Source: Heracleum sosnowskyi (lineage: Eukaryota > Streptophyta > Magnoliopsida > Apiales > Apiaceae). Taken from it: a stretch of 64,000 nt of DNA. Shown in pieces: positions 1 through 12,568 of this stretch (position 1 is its first letter; each line of letters begins with the position of its first letter). Both the position numbers and the translations under genes were made by a program. The DNA lies in the NCBI GenBank assembly GCA_030848705.1, contig CM061238.1, forward strand, positions 75,354,685-75,418,684, in the 5' to 3' direction. The notes beneath the pieces were generated by a model. It ran no database searches. It saw only the letters and a program-made list of their open reading frames with translations, and was not told the DNA's origin.

Positions 1-893
1 TGCAATCTTATAGTACTACTAAATTAGTAGTACTTAGTTATATATGCAACACGATCAAGGACCACTTTTCTGGTACTTGTATTAAATTAAATCACAATCT
101 GACTCGTAATTAGTACTTTGATTCGTAAGAAACCATGAGCAAGATGCATTATAAAATGCAAAATGTATTCTTGTACAGTAGCTGTGAGCTCTTGGAATGT
201 GAATGCGTCTTAGAAAATAAGAGGGATAAAGATAACATCGGCTCGATAGTGTTTAGACACTAATTATCATCATGTCGTTAACCTAATTTTGAATTTGATT
301 TTGTAGATTGGGATGTACCAAGTACTAAGAGAAAGAAAGAATTGCTTGGTTGTATCTGATTCAGTTATGACTTTCACTATCTTCCTAGTAGGTAAACCGC
401 AAACTTGCTTATTCTTAAGGAACAGTGAACATTACACCATATACCTTAGATTAGATCATACCTGTCTGTGATAGGGAGATGTTCAAGTCGTAATTGTTAA
501 CTGAACCATCAACAAATTGCATTCTCTGAGTATAAAATTACCCACTTGGCTATGCACCAGGGCTGACCGATACCATGGCTCAAGGCGGCAACGACTCAAA
601 ACCCATTCTTAATTTAATGGAACATCAACTGCTGAACTTCAAGAACCAAAAAATTCCATTTTTCGCGCATTGCATTTTAACTTATCTAATATTTCTCTCT
701 GGACCGAATTCTATTTCTTTTCCAATATTTAAGTAGTGAGGTTTACATGAATAATTACGATACTTTGGATTTACTTTAATCTGATCAATATATGTAGATT
801 CAAAACTCCAGGACCAAAAGACATTTTTCTTTCATACCATATGCACCAACCTTTCTCCACCGACATTAATTTACGCAACAGAGCTAAAGGCTC
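1..893. other. AT-rich intergenic DNA, no gene recognised
   Basis: No open frame of useful length, no RNA gene and no transposon coding motif was recognised on either strand. Nothing positive can be said beyond its AT-rich plant intergenic composition. Confidence 0.5.
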
Positions 894-1456
894 AGAGCAT
901 CTCCAATGAAGTTGACTAAAATGGTTGGCTAAAATAATATAAAATAATGATTGGCTAAAATTTGCTGAATCTTAAGGTATTGTGTTCCAATGGGGTTGGC
1001 TATAATGGTTGGCTATATTTTGAAATTTGTGTTTTATTATTTTAAATAATATTATTTTAATAATTATTAAATTTTAGTAAATTAATATTAATAGTAATTG
1101 ATCTAAAAATGTTGTCATATATTTAGAATTTGAAATTATGACTAAATTTTTTATTTCTAAATTATGATAAACTAGATTATAACTAACATTAAAACAATTA
1201 ATTTGATTAAAAAAAAGAGAAAAAGAAGATGCAAGAGGCAGCCAGGCAGGAGAGGAGAAATAAGCTCACCTGGATTGTGTTAGGGATATGTAGTGCTTGG
1301 CCATATATAGCCAACAAATCAAGAATGACTATTAATTTAGACGAGGGGAACTGCTGATTGGAGAAAAAAAAAGTGTGAGATGTTGGTTATAATTGTTCCT
1401 GTACACTGTCAGCTCTGCACATTTTAGTCAAGGTCATTTCCGGTTGGACATGCTCT
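894..1456. repeat. candidate MITE with short terminal inverted repeats
   Basis: The left end reads AGAGCATCTCCAATG and the right end, read on the opposite strand, starts AGAGCATGTCCAACC. This gives about 15 bp of imperfect inverted termini around a 563-bp AT-rich body without coding potential. Near the left end GTTGGCTAAAAT-like words recur several times, as subterminal repeats often do. GAGCATCTCCAA-type ends are common in plant non-autonomous DNA elements. No clean target duplication was found, so the exact borders and the superfamily are uncertain. Confidence 0.45.
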
Positions 1457-2891
1457 TAACACTTAAAAGATTTGCTGTTTTCGTATAATTATTTAAAGGA
1501 TTGAAACTAGTCCATATCCTAGATGATGCATAGTACACTGAATCAAATCTTTAAGTCATTTCCCATGATGTATGAGCCAAGGATTGACAAGCCTAGTTTT
1601 TGGTATAAGATAACTCCACATCTTCATACCCTGTAAAGTCGTTGGAGATTTCTCAACTTTATTTATCATTTTCTATACTTATATTTCCACAGACTGTGAT
1701 AGGAAATAGGTATATTCATGCATATGCTTAAAAACATGATGATAACCGGACCATATTACATTGTGTTGAAAATCTTCGTATGTGTTAAATAGCATATCAG
1801 TTTCGTATACGGATTTTGCATCTTGTTTTTTCACTTGAAGACTGATTTTCCTTATTAAACCTATGCTACATTGAACCTGTACTGACCTGGTATGCTGCTA
1901 TGTAAAACCTCTGTAAATAAGCAGACAAATGTTCAGTGCTTACCTATTTGGTGCTACCTGCATTGGAGCAAAGTAGACAAATGGATTCAGCAAAAAGGAG
2001 TAGACAAATGGTCGTAAACAAAACTTTAGTGCTACCATTGACATTTATCAACCATACCAACACTGACATTTGTAAATATGTGTTTGCGTGTGCGTGTGTG
2101 GGTGTAAATAGGAGTCTTCCAGTATGATCGAACAGAGGCTGGGATTAACTCCGCCCTATAGAGCTATGTAGATCTTATGAGCTTAAGTTTGGTTGTGTGT
2201 CTCTTTTCCTTCTCAACAGGACCCTGTAAGCTATATCCATTAACGATTTTGTAATCAAAGGGCGGAAGCTTATAGCAGCAACAAAATCCGAGCACCTTTT
2301 GATTACTTAAAAAAATACTCCTTCAACACCTTAATTAGAATTAATACTGTCCTCATAGTCTGTAGTCACAAACTAAACCAGATGATCTAAATACTTATCT
2401 TTCGTTCATTATAATGAGATGTAACGAAATGACTTGAAATTTTGAACACATGGTAGTCGACTCCTGTCTGGGAATTCTGATTATGGGAAGGGGATGGGAA
2501 TTTGATGATTGTTAATATCTGCAAATATGTTTCCAGTTTGTGTTCCTCCAAGTTGACTGATAAAGAGGATTTAGGAACATGAACCAGATAACTTCATTCA
2601 CAAATAACACGACGACCCCTGCAAACTTGCCAAAATCTACTATTTGTATTAATCTCTAAATTCTTTTTTCAGTTTTCCATTTATTGATTTTTATCCGATA
2701 TCAAACATGATATTTGATTAATTAGAAACACATCACAAATTGAATAGAAAAATCTAGAGTTTAACAGGTTATTAACAATAAGATCAGTTGAACAAGAGGT
2801 TTGAAGTCCACACATTTGATCTAGGAGTCCAACGAGAGCAGCTTCTCTTATAAAGCTGTATGTTAAAGCCTCGCACTTGATTGTTGCATGC
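1457..2891. other. intergenic DNA, downstream of the cytochrome b5 gene
   Basis: No gene or mobile element was recognised. The part just below 2892 should contain the 3' UTR and polyadenylation region of the minus-strand cytochrome b5 gene. Short open frames near 1936 and 2681 have no recognisable product. Confidence 0.5.
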
Positions 2892-4487
2892 CTAATCCTT
2901 TTTGTAGATGTGATATATACCATAAGCTAATGCAATGATCAATAGAGGTACCAAAATTTGGAAGATCCCCCGTGACTTTGACATAGATATCTGTTTTGCA
3001 ACTACTGCAATTGGATTGTACTGTTTTTTCGCTGGAAGAGTGGATCTGTCAAGGTCACCAACATAGTATTTTTGCAAAATGCCTGTTGCTTCCCCGCTAT
3101 GGTTCACACCATTGTAATCTTCAGTTGCATCTCTTCCTGCAACCATAAAATTTCATTCTATTTAGCATCTTCTGTATTCAACTGATGTAAACTGAGCTTC
3201 CCCAACAAAGAGCCAAGTATCTTACCAGTTGCTTTGAGTATAATATCCTCGCCGCCAGGATGCTCATAAAGAAATGGGGTCACATCGTATACCTACAGCA
3301 TTCCATATTTCCATACAGATTAGTTGACAATATAGACATTTACAGATGCACCACTAAAACTCATCCACATACAGAGTACATGAGTATATTCAATTACCAC
3401 ACCATTGTTTCATCCGAACAAGATTGTACTAGACTGTATATACATCTATATGACTATGAAATGTTATTATTATTTCGGTTACTAATTTTTAAATCATATT
3501 GTTTCTGCTTAAGATCTGAAGTGGAACACAAATAATCTGAAAAACCAGTAATGTACTAATGTTACACACTAATAGAAAACGACAATTCCATTAATTTATA
3601 GGGAAGTTGAAAACTTAAAGCAAGAATTATTGTATCAGCACTGCACAAGCAACAATCAGAAAAGATAACAGAACACAGGCTCATACACATACACACACAA
3701 CTTGTGACTTATAAGAAGCTTGACAATAGTCGAGCAATAAAGTTTAGGCTGCCATTGGAGATTTTAGTATCACAGACTCAAAAGTTCTTGCGAGAAATTA
3801 AGATCAATCACACACAAGGGTTCAGTTTAAGATCAAGTAACTTCCTAAATAATTGTAGCCCGTATCTTCTTGTGTTTCTTAATTAAACATATATATAGAC
3901 TGTGCGTGGAAACATTTGCTGCCTCCAATTTCAGTTGGTACTAATAACGTCTGCAACATAAATTATCTATGTAATCGGAAATAAACTGGTTCATAAATAA
4001 CATCAATCTCTAAAGCAAGAAAATGGAAAATGCAGACTAAAGACCATATAGAGGGAAGCATGTAGATTACAATCACAAGCTAAATTGAGGAATTTAAATG
4101 TTTCAGAATAGGAAAATACTAGACGCACAAAATTTGTTCCCAAAATTCTTTCAAAATACACATGACAATTCCTGATTCGTTATAATAATAAGTGAACCCC
4201 CTTCATTCACACCAACAACATCAATTAAAACATTCCAAACTGCCAAATCACCCATGCCATGTCATTTGATAACAATTTTTTGTACCAAATTTTGTGCTCT
4301 AGCACTACTCATCATCAGAATAACATTAACAAAAAAGGTATTAAACAACTAATAAACTAAAGGGAAAGTAAATGTTTGAGAATAAATAAGCAACCTTGTT
4401 GGAGATAATAAGCCAGCAATCAGACTTGTTGTTGTGGGTTGAGATATCCTGGAAGGTTAGAAGCTTAGCATCTTGAGTTACAGTCAT
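2892..4487 (-). CDS. cytochrome b5, ER tail-anchored, three coding exons
   Basis: Coding exons on the minus strand are 4487-4395, 3292-3226 and 3136-2892, giving 405 nt and 134 residues, the usual length for plant cytochrome b5. Both introns obey GT-AG (donors GTTGCT and GTAAGA; acceptors ending TGTAG and TTGCAG). The haem-binding domain is complete: HPGG at residues 42-45, with axial ligands expected at His42 and His66, 24 apart as in the family. A hydrophobic segment at about 110-131 followed by YKKD is a C-terminal tail anchor. The family passes electrons from NAD(P)H reductases to fatty acid desaturases, hydroxylases and some P450s at the ER membrane. The ATG at 4485-4487 follows a purine-rich GAGAAGGAGAAGAAG leader. 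A 5' UTR intron (about 4612-4505) is possible. No damage is seen; this is the only clear host gene here. Confidence 0.93.
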
Positions 4488-5223
4488 CTTCTTCTCCTTC
4501 TCCTTTAAAACTAATACACCAAAAAACAAAGACTGATTAAGCATTTTAGAACTTAACAGAATCAAAACTAAAAACTGTGATTAAAACAAGTATTATTAAG
4601 TAGAGTAGTAGTACCTCTTTTTGTTGAAAAGAAGAAGGAGATGCTAACTTTCTTGAATGAAAAATGCAATAATACAACCTACTATATCAAGAACAATGTC
4701 AATTACGTATGTTGTGCATGTTTTGCATAACTAGAGCTTTTTATTTGTTCCCCTTTGAGAGAAGAGTAGACTGACGAACGAACTATTATTGGGTGGTCAA
4801 ATTTGTACACCCACGTGGACCATTTTCTTTATTTTCTGGCGGGCGGGATGCCACCTCTGACATTTTTACTACTTTGTTGACTTTCCCGTCTTTTCTTCTT
4901 TCTTTTTTTTTTAAAATTTTGCACAGTTATTTTTATAATTTTTTATTAATATTTTGACACCACTTATATATAATTATTTCTATTTGCACGGGTTCAAATT
5001 TTAAATTTAAAAAAAATATTTTAGATTTGTTAGTATTCAAAATTTTAATTGTATTCAATTAAGATTCTAAAATATATTTTAAAAATCTAGGTGTATTACA
5101 TTTGAATTTAATAATATTTATTTAAATTTAATGATATTAAAATTCATGTACCTTTTTGAATTTAATAATACATTTTGATGGTCTGGTTATAATATCTAAG
5201 ATTTTGATAAATCAATATCTTTA
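4488..5223 (-). promoter_or_regulatory. upstream region of the cytochrome b5 gene
   Basis: This AT-rich stretch lies directly upstream of the minus-strand start codon and should contain the 5' UTR and promoter. No single TATA box could be chosen with confidence. It becomes extremely AT-rich beyond 4900. Confidence 0.4.
4811..4818. promoter_or_regulatory. G-box palindrome CCACGTGG
   Basis: A perfect 8-bp palindrome containing CACGTG lies about 325 bp upstream of the cytochrome b5 start codon. G-boxes bind plant bZIP and bHLH factors in light, ABA and stress responses. Its position fits a proximal promoter element of this gene, but activity is inferred. Confidence 0.45.
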
Positions 5224-5818
5224 TCTTTTATTTATTATATATATAAAGGAAAACCCCACGAGCTATCAGATTGTTCAAAAATTATTTATCTATTTTTCTT
5301 GAGTTCCTCAATTTTAATTCCAAAAAAAATTAAATTTCCTTATTTACATTCAAATTTTTAGGGAAAACATTTCTTATTTACACTCAAATTTTTAGGAAAG
5401 TCAATAAATATAAAAAAGTCAATCATATTTAAAATTTAATGAAACAAATATTACCTTAAGCCAAAATTGACATATAAAATTTAGGGATATTTAAGAAATT
5501 TATAATTTTTTTGATAATACGAATCGTTGAAGTTTGAAGTTAATACTTAAATTTATATTATTGCATATTTTAATAATTTTTATTTATATGTATTTAGTGT
5601 TACCGGTGTCGGTTCAAGAAAATATAACGCAAAATCGGCATAAAAAATATGTATACAGTTTATTTTATTATTTATGTATGTTTACTTTGTAATTTTTTTT
5701 GTTACATATTTATATGATATTTTATGTATTTGTTTCTCGATTTTTTCTTAAATAGTTAATATTTAAAATTTTACAACAATATTATAGGACCGACACGAAG
5801 CGCGGCTTAATCGATTAG
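5224..5818 (+). mobile_element. non-autonomous Helitron-like element 1
   Basis: The candidate 5' end begins with TC followed by an AT run ending TATATATAAAGG. The 3' end has a GC-rich hairpin-like block ACACGAAGCGCGGC about 10 bp before TTAG and a T. The same two end types occur at 34831-35669. Plant Helitrons start with TC, end with CTRR, carry a short hairpin just inside the 3' end and insert between A and T. Here the last bases are TTAG rather than CTAG. No RepHel gene is present. Confidence 0.45.
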
Positions 5819-5829
5819 TACTTATATAA

Positions 5830-6383
5830 AGGAGAAGACGAGGGCGGTGATGTGTCGCCTCTCAAATCGCTTCGATCTATTTTTCTCAAAATTTTGAATT
5901 ATTAATATTAAAAATTCGAAAATATCTCAATTGCCTTTAAAATCTTAACTAATGGAGGAAACTAAATATACAATTTTAATATTCCCGCTTTTAAAATCTT
6001 TACTAATAGAGCAAACTAAATATACAATTTTAATGTTCTCCTAAAATTTTTATTAGAAAATATCTCAATTGTCTTTTAAATCGTTACCAATGGAGGAAAC
6101 AAAATATACAATTTTAATATTTTTCTAAATTTTTTATTAGAAAATATTTCAATTGTCTTTTAAATCGTTACTAATGGAGGAAACAAAATATACAATTTAA
6201 TATTTTCCTAAATTTTTTTATTATAAAATATTTCAATTGTCTTTTAAATCTTTATTAATGGAGGAAATTAAATCTATTTTTGTAATTTCCTCAAATTTTT
6301 GGATTAACAAAAATCAAATTTCCTTCTTACTATTTTTTAACGGAGGAAACTAAACATACTATGTTAATATTCTCCTAAACATT
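5830..6383. mobile_element. left half of a small TIR-type element split by the Tat insertion
   Basis: The end block GAGGGCGGTGATGTG followed by TCGCCTCTCAAATCGC is repeated in inverted orientation at 34617-34672. Inside it lies an array of ~83-bp AT-rich repeats. The right half resumes at 34368 with the same repeat family in the same orientation, so this is one short non-coding element of about 0.9 kb into which the 28-kb Tat/copia nest was inserted. The superfamily is unknown. Confidence 0.5.
5935..6380 (+). repeat. ~83-bp AT-rich tandem repeats, about 5-6 diverged units
   Basis: Each unit carries a recognisable core AATGGAGGAAACTAAATATA, seen near 5951, 6006, 6089, 6172, 6258 and 6340, followed by TTAATATTYTCCTAAA. 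Units differ by point changes and small indels. Related units of about 85 bp continue on the far side of the nested insertion at 34385-34612. Confidence 0.7.
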
Positions 6384-7033
6384 TGTTGTAGAATAAAAAT
6401 TAGGGTGTAATTAGTGCTTAGGGTTTGAGGAGCTTCGAGCTTTAATGATGGTTGCTCTTGTTATCGGTGACTAACTTAGTCCTAACAAGATGCCTACGTA
6501 CCTTGATGAATATCAAGAATCAAGCCAAGACGTAGTTCTAGAGATACCTACGCGGCTTGTTGTGTCCCCGTGGCATGGTGATGTATGGAGCTGTGTCCAA
6601 AATGTTATTTTGAGAATGAGGGGTGAGACCCTTTATATAGGTATTGAGAGTCTAGTAATTAGACTAGGTTTAGGTTTGACTCACTTGGAGGGCAAGTGGT
6701 CTTCTTTGATTGAGATTCTAGATCCCTCATTATAGGAATCAATTTTCTTGTTGGTTTGGGTGACTTGGAGACCACACTTTTTAGTTATAGACTCTAATTA
6801 TGTTTCATTTAATAAGCTTTATAATTAGCTCATTAATGACCTACGAATTTAATAATTATTTAGGGCCCACATGCCTAATCAATTGGGCTACATAATTAGC
6901 CATACATTAATTACGAAATTAATAAATAATTAGGGTTTCACGCCTCATTAATTGGGCCTCCCTTTAGGACCAATCTAGGTTTAATTTAATGCGACATTAA
7001 TTATGTGTCTAGGGTATTTTCTAGCCCATATCA
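6384..7033 (-). repeat. Tat LTR, left copy, minus orientation
   Basis: Read on the minus strand it starts TGATATGGGC at 7033, directly after a polypurine tract, and ends ATTCTACAACA at 6384, about 650 bp. It contains the promoter-like CCTATATAAAGGG around 6631-6643. The 81-codon open frame at 6490-6735 on the plus strand is incidental. It matches 33877-34367 in inverted orientation, with several indels. Confidence 0.75.
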
Positions 7034-7362
7034 TTTGCCCCCCAACTTCTGGGAAAATTTATCGAGTTTTTGTAGAAATTATAATAATCCTTTTTCGAGA
7101 TTCTAAGACTTTTTGTCCCTTACCTGGGACTTATTGTTTCCTATCCTCATTTTAGGATTTTTTTTTCTTTATGTACACTAGTGTTTCACAAGTATCGTCT
7201 TGGTGTAAAGCGTGGAACGACCAACACATTTATGATGATTTGCCTTATTCGAGGCTAACTTGACATTTTATAAGCCTTCTTAATTCAGCCTTTCATTGGC
7301 TAATTGTTGGTCATTCTCTAATGGGATGCACTAACCTTGAAGCTTTTATGGGGATAACAACC
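7034..7362 (-). other. Tat polypurine tract and 3' untranslated remnant
   Basis: Immediately before the LTR start on the minus strand is AAGTTGGGGGGCAAA (about 7034-7048), a good polypurine tract for plus-strand DNA priming. The rest is non-coding and continues at 29605 beyond copia A, whose 5-bp target duplication caacc occupies 7358-7362 and 29605-29609. Confidence 0.6.
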
Positions 7363-8417
7363 TGTTGGGATTTATGGGTGATAGCATTGAAATAACTTAA
7401 CTTTTTATGTACTTAATTTTTTAATTAAGTAGAACATACTATCACAGCCAAAGTATGTTCTTGTAATCAGTATGTAATGTCATTTTAGTTGTGTAATTTG
7501 AAAGAAGTTCACTTGCTGTGTTCAAGCCTCAATGAATGCATATTAGATGACAGCATGAATAAAGGTTACTGTCATAAGCATTGACAGTAAGATTACAAGA
7601 AGACAGAATGTTGCAAGTCACGACAGTATATTCACTCTGACAGCAACATTGGCGGAAGACTACGCGACAACAAATTTAGCCCTCGACAGCAAGTTTGGAA
7701 ACCTCGACAGCACTCTATGCGGGGAACTCATACTGTCACCAAAAGCACATTCCTGTGACAACAAGCTTTGCGGCAAAAGTAACTGTCTCAAGAAAGATCC
7801 ATGTTCTAGGTATCTTCTCAGTCAAATCCCGTGATAGTTTCAATGTTCAAGAAACAGGCGTGTTGCAGTATCCCTAAGCTGCACAAAGTCTGCAAGACTA
7901 CGACAGAAGCTTCAAGCACTACAAAACAAAAGCGAATCAATTCAAGAGCAAGGTCAAGTCTCTATTTGATGAATTGTTTTAGCTGGAAATAGAATGAATC
8001 TAGGTTGCTTTCTTTGTAATGTATATCTGACATGTTAGCAATTTAGGAATGTCACATGGGTAGGCAATTTGTAAAAAGCTGCCACTTGATAAAGACAGCA
8101 GCTTCACAGACCCGTGTTGACAGTGATAGGATTAGTTTTATACTTAGACTATCAATTCATTCTAGGAAAGTAACAAAGACAAGTAAGTGTCTTGAAGAAA
8201 ACCGAAGCTCAAGAATTCTCTCTTGAGGTTGTAGCAACACTTTGCAAAATAAATAAAAACATTTATTTTGTGAATCCTGTCTTTAGATTATACTGTTTGT
8301 GAATGCATACATATTATTGATAACATTAAATCTTAGTTTTGGTTGTTGAAATTGAGATTGAATTTTATCAGTATTGCATTCATCCCCCCCCCCTTCTGCA
8401 ATACACGAGGACCAACA
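7363..8417 (+). repeat. 5' LTR of copia element A
   Basis: It begins TGTTGGGATTTATGG and ends GGACCAACA. Many GACAG/CTGTC words cluster in its first half. A short C run lies about 30 bp before the end, as in other SIRE-like LTRs here. Several of the differences from the 3' LTR fall inside the GACAG words. Confidence 0.93.
7548..7740. repeat. A-family motif cluster in the LTR
   Basis: TGACAG, TTACTGTCATAA, TTGACAGTAA, CGACAGTA, CTGACAGC, repeated CGACAGC and ATACTGTCACC occur on both strands within about 190 bp. Further copies lie near 8092 and 8118. The same cluster recurs in the 3' LTR, with several copies mutated. Confidence 0.8.
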
Positions 8418-8419
8418 AC

Positions 8420-8431
8420 TGGTATCAGAGC
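8420..8431 (+). other. primer binding site of element A
   Basis: TGGTATCAGAGC lies two bases after the 5' LTR. It is complementary to the 3' end of initiator methionine tRNA, the usual primer for plant copia reverse transcription. Confidence 0.9.
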
Positions 8432-8468
8432 GAACAGATTAACATACATATCTGAGATCACGACGACA

Positions 8469-11087
8469 ATGCAGAAATCAAACAGTATCAAGATCCCAGC
8501 TTTTGATAAAGAGAACTACAGCATTTGGAAAAGAAAGATCTTGTTGTTTATCAAAGCTGCGAATCCACTATACCCAGGTATTCTCGAGAATGGTCCTTTC
8601 ATTCCAAGGAAGGAAATTGAAGCCACAACAGTAAATGGTGAAGTCATTCCTGCACATTGGGTTCCCAAAGATCCCTCTGAATTTTTGGAACCTGAGAAGG
8701 AGAAAATGGTGCTAGATGATCACTTGCAACTCATCTTGCTCGATTCTCTCACGTTGGATAAAGCCATGTGTGGAAGTGTGATAAGCTGCACATCTGCCAA
8801 GGAGATGTGGATCAGGTTAGCTTTACTATGTGAAGGAAGTGAAGAAGTTAAGGGCAACCAAAGGCAAATACTGATATCACAATATGAGGCATTCATGGCC
8901 AAGCCCGGTGAAGACTTAACTTCCATGTTTGAAAGGTTCAGTAAGCTCTTAACTGAACTACAGATACATGGCAAGTACTATGACAGAAAAGAATTAAATG
9001 TCAAGTTCCTGCTTACACTACCTGATCACCTTGAACACAAGACAAAAACCATACGAGAAGGAAGAGATCTCAACAATATAACCTTTGAGACACTTTATGG
9101 CATTCTGAAATCCTATGAACTTGAACTCTTTCAAAAGAGAGCCATACAGAGTGGAACAAGGAACAAGATGGCCAATATGTCAAGTGCCCTAGTAGCACAA
9201 GTGCCAAGGATCACACAACCAAGTGAAGTACTACAAATCACACAACCAACCCCTGCACAATCCTTGAAGATAGAAGAGGTTGTTGAAGATGATGAGAAAG
9301 TAGTACTACAGCTCAAGGATGTGGAAGATGAAGACTTCTACATAATGGAGGAACTGGAAAGCATGGACAATCCTACTATGGCTTACATGGCCAAAAAGTT
9401 CAAGAACTTTAGGTTCAAGAAGGATAGGCCATACAAGCCCCAAGGCCAAGCATCCAAGTTCAACAGGGGAAGTTCATCAAAGGCTGTTGTGGGAAGTTCA
9501 ACCAAAAGAGGATACAAGACTGGATCTGTGGATAGGTCAAAGTTCAAGTGTTACAACTGCGGTGAACCTGGTCATTTTGCTACTGAATGCAAAAGACCCA
9601 AACATGTTCGGAGGTTTGAGAAAGGAACTGGTGGATACTCTAAGAAGAATCAAGGTAGAGCCTATGTGGCTGAAGGAAAGTGTTGGGATGAGTCTGATGA
9701 TGAAGATGAAGAATGATATGTCAACCTAGCTCCCATGGCTAGCACTGATGAAGTAACATCAACATCTTCAAGTCAGGTACCTTCACTTGTCTTACTTGAT
9801 ATGTCCATTGATGAGTATAAGAAAACCATTAAAGACTTAAGTGCTGAAATGTTCAATGTCTATACTAGCTTATCTGCTGCTAATGAGGAAATCACTAGGG
9901 TGAGCAAGATAAATGAAACACTAAAGTTTGAAAATGAGTCTCTTGTTCTCAAAACCAGTTCACTAGACTCTTTAGCTCAGGAGAATGCTAGATTTAAAAA
10001 TGAATTAAAACGTGCTAAAGAAGTTGAGGAATTTCCGAGGAATGAGATTGCTGAAAATGAATTCAAGATTAAGGCTTATAAAAACTCATCTAAGATAGTT
10101 CAGGATTACAATGATAAGCATAAAGAAAATCAAACTGTTGGCATAGGTTTTTCATATGGTAGAAGACCTGGAAAGGAAACTGTGATTCAAGATTGTTCTG
10201 GAAATGCTGCTGTCAAACCCACCATTCTCAAGAAGGTTAAAACTCCTATTTTCAAAGATGCAGAAATTGAGTTTGATGAAGAAGCCATGCTCATCAAACA
10301 AGAAATTCTTGATGAGGATGAAGGTGTTGACAGCACATCCAAGGATGGAAAGGATACTGTCACAATCCCCAAGACAGTAAACTTACCAATCAATCAGACA
10401 GTAAGTTCAAAAGATGCTGTCACAGTTGGCAAGACAGTATCTTCCAAAGATGCTGTCAAGAATGGTTCCAAGACAGTAGCTTCCAAACCTTCTGTCAAGA
10501 CAGTTGGAATAAAAGGTACTGTCAAGGAGAGTTCGACAGCAACTTATGAACACACTGTCAATCCAGTAACTCCCAAGTCTAAGAATAGGAATGGTAAGGT
10601 AGGTGTCAATAAGGGAAATGGTTACACTAATTTTGGAGGTGCTTCTAGGAAACTATGCAATAACTGTGGATCTTCACATCATTTAACACATGTTTGTAAT
10701 AAACCAATTGAGGATAAGATCAATGCTACTGAACTCAATGGTAACTTACACAGAACCCCCCTTATGCATAGAACTATGAGTGTCTGTAATAACATTGAAT
10801 GTATGCCATGCAAGATCACTGCCATGAGTACATGATTTAACTTACCTATTCTTACTGCTGAAAAATGCTCATACATGCACACTGTTGAGACTTCTGAGCC
10901 TGCTAGCAACAGCAAAAAGGCTTCATCCACTAAGAAAAGGATCAAGTCCAATTCTAAACCTAAGTGGGTGAAAAGAGAAGTCAAACAGGAGATCATTGAT
11001 GATGCTTGTGATTTTATGACTGGAAGAAACTCAGGAGACACTGAAACTGCAGGACCCAACAAGGATTGGGTACCATATGCAACTTAA
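8469..11087 (+). pseudogene. gag: element A gag, interrupted by two in-frame stops
   Basis: The structural Gag forms the virus-like particle and binds the genomic RNA. The likely start is the ATG at 8469, just after the primer site, where the homologous E gag also starts. One reading frame runs to the TAA at 11085-11087. It is broken by TGA at 9714-9716 (after an acidic DDEDEE stretch) and TGA at 10833-10835. The N-terminal UBN2-like capsid region is followed by a CCHC knuckle (CYNCGEPGHFATEC, near residue 361), a predicted coiled coil, a segment rich in DTV/KTV (about 10320-10565), and a second knuckle (CNNCGSSHHLTHVC). The DTV/KTV segment is encoded by repeated ACTGTC/GACAGT words. The C-terminal WVPYAT matches the WVP ending of the other gags here. 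Confidence 0.88.
10326..10565. repeat. A-family motif cluster in gag
   Basis: At least ten CTGTC/GACAG words, such as GATACTGTCAC, AAGACAGTAA, GATGCTGTCAA and GGTACTGTCAA, occur in 240 bp between the zinc knuckles. They are read in the Gag frame as DTV, KTV and DAV repeats. Confidence 0.85.
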
Positions 11088-11099
11088 ACACATTCTGTT

Positions 11100-12568
11100 T
11101 TGCAGGGCAAGAAGAAAGATCAAGTCATGTGGATTATTGACAGTGGTTGCTCAAGACACATGACAGGTGATAAAGCCCTGCTATCACACTATGTAGATAA
11201 AGCTAACCCAATCATAACCTTTGGAGACAACAGCAAGGGTTACACAGTGGGATATGGCTGTCTGGAAATTGGAAATGTTGTCATTGAAGACATTGCTCTT
11301 GTGGATGGATTGAAGCACAATCTACTCAGTGTCAGCCAATTCAGTGACAGGGGATTCAAGGTTGATTTTGATATGATGCTGTGTAACATCTATCACAAGA
11401 AGGATGGGAGCCTCTCTCTAAAAGGGGTTGGAAAAGGAAGCTTGTTTGTTGCTGACTTAAACTCAACAAAGAAGGATAAAGTTGACTGTTTCTACAGTAA
11501 AGCAACTGTTGGTGACAGTATGCTTTGGCATAGGAAGCTCTCACATCTCAACTTCAAGACAATGAATATTTTGATGAAGAAGGAGTTAGTGAGAGGTTTG
11601 CCCCAACAGGAATTCTGTCAAGAAGGACTGTGTGAAGATTGTCAAATGGGCAAACTAAGGAGAGTTGTGCACAAGTCCAAGCAAATGAACACCAACATAG
11701 AAGCACTCAAGTTGATCCACATGGATCTTTTTGGACCAGTCAATGTACCATCTATGGCCAAAAAGAGATATGCCTTAGTAATGGTGGATGATTACTCAAG
11801 GTACACTTGGGTGAAATTTCTTGAATCCAAAGATGAAGCTGCTCAAGTGATTATTGATCAAGTCAGAGTTCTTGATAGAACTCCAAACTCAAAAGTCCAA
11901 ATCTTGAGGAGTGACAATGGTACAGAATTCAGAAATGCCACACTTGGAAATTTCTGTAAAGATGAAGGAATTGTACAACAATTCTCTGCTGCAAGGACTC
12001 CACAACAGAATGGAGTTGTAGAAAGAAAGAACAGGACTCTCATTGAAGCAGCTAGAACTATGTTGCATGATGCCAAACTACCAACATATTTCTGGGCTGA
12101 AGCTATCAACACAGCTTGTTATACTCAAAACAGAACCATGATCAACAAAACTCATGCAAGTACACCATACTGTCTGCTAACTGGGAAGAAACCTACTGTC
12201 AAATACTTTCATGTGTTTGGGAGTAAATGCTTTATGATGAAGGACAACCATGAGAAGAAAGGAAAATTTGACACCAAGGCATTTGAAGGACTATTCATGG
12301 GTTACAGCACAGAAAGGACTGCCTACAGAGTTTATGTTATGGAACACAGGATTATTGAAGAGAGTGTTAATGTCACATTTGATGAAACCAAGTTTCCAGG
12401 ACTGCATGAAGAAGGAAAGATGCAGACATTCAGATTTGAGAATCAAGGATACTTGGAAGCTGAGGATATTGTTGATGAAGAACCTAGCTTCACTCAAATT
12501 GTTGAAGTTGACAAAGATACTGTCAATACCATTACTGTCAACCAAACTCCAGCTCAGTCACATACCAT
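11100..12568 (+). pseudogene. pol: element A pol, first part (protease and integrase), cut by element B
   Basis: The first codons are TTG CAG GGC AAG; no ATG is used, and the conserved TGCAGG lies 18 nt after the gag stop in the same frame. Domains in order: aspartic protease (DSGCSRHMTGD), GAG pre-integrase with HHCC zinc site (WHRKLSHLNF ... CEDCQ), and integrase core (MDLFGPV, RSDNGTEF, VVERKNR). The linker follows, where element B was inserted at 12569 with duplication of accat. The remaining part (RT, RNase H) resumes at 20381. This half has no stop of its own before the insertion. Confidence 0.9.

Noticed and set aside
2681..2923. 80-codon minus-strand frame overlapping the cytochrome b5 end
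   Set aside because: It overlaps the last exon out of frame and covers 3' UTR sequence. No homology recognised.
6490..6735. 81-codon open frame
   Set aside because: It lies antisense inside the Tat LTR, with no recognisable product and no counterpart open in the right LTR.
7649..7834. Open frames in the A 5' LTR, with a longer version at 28834-29178 in the 3' LTR
   Set aside because: They differ in length between the two LTRs because of point changes and indels. They reflect LTR sequence, not a gene.
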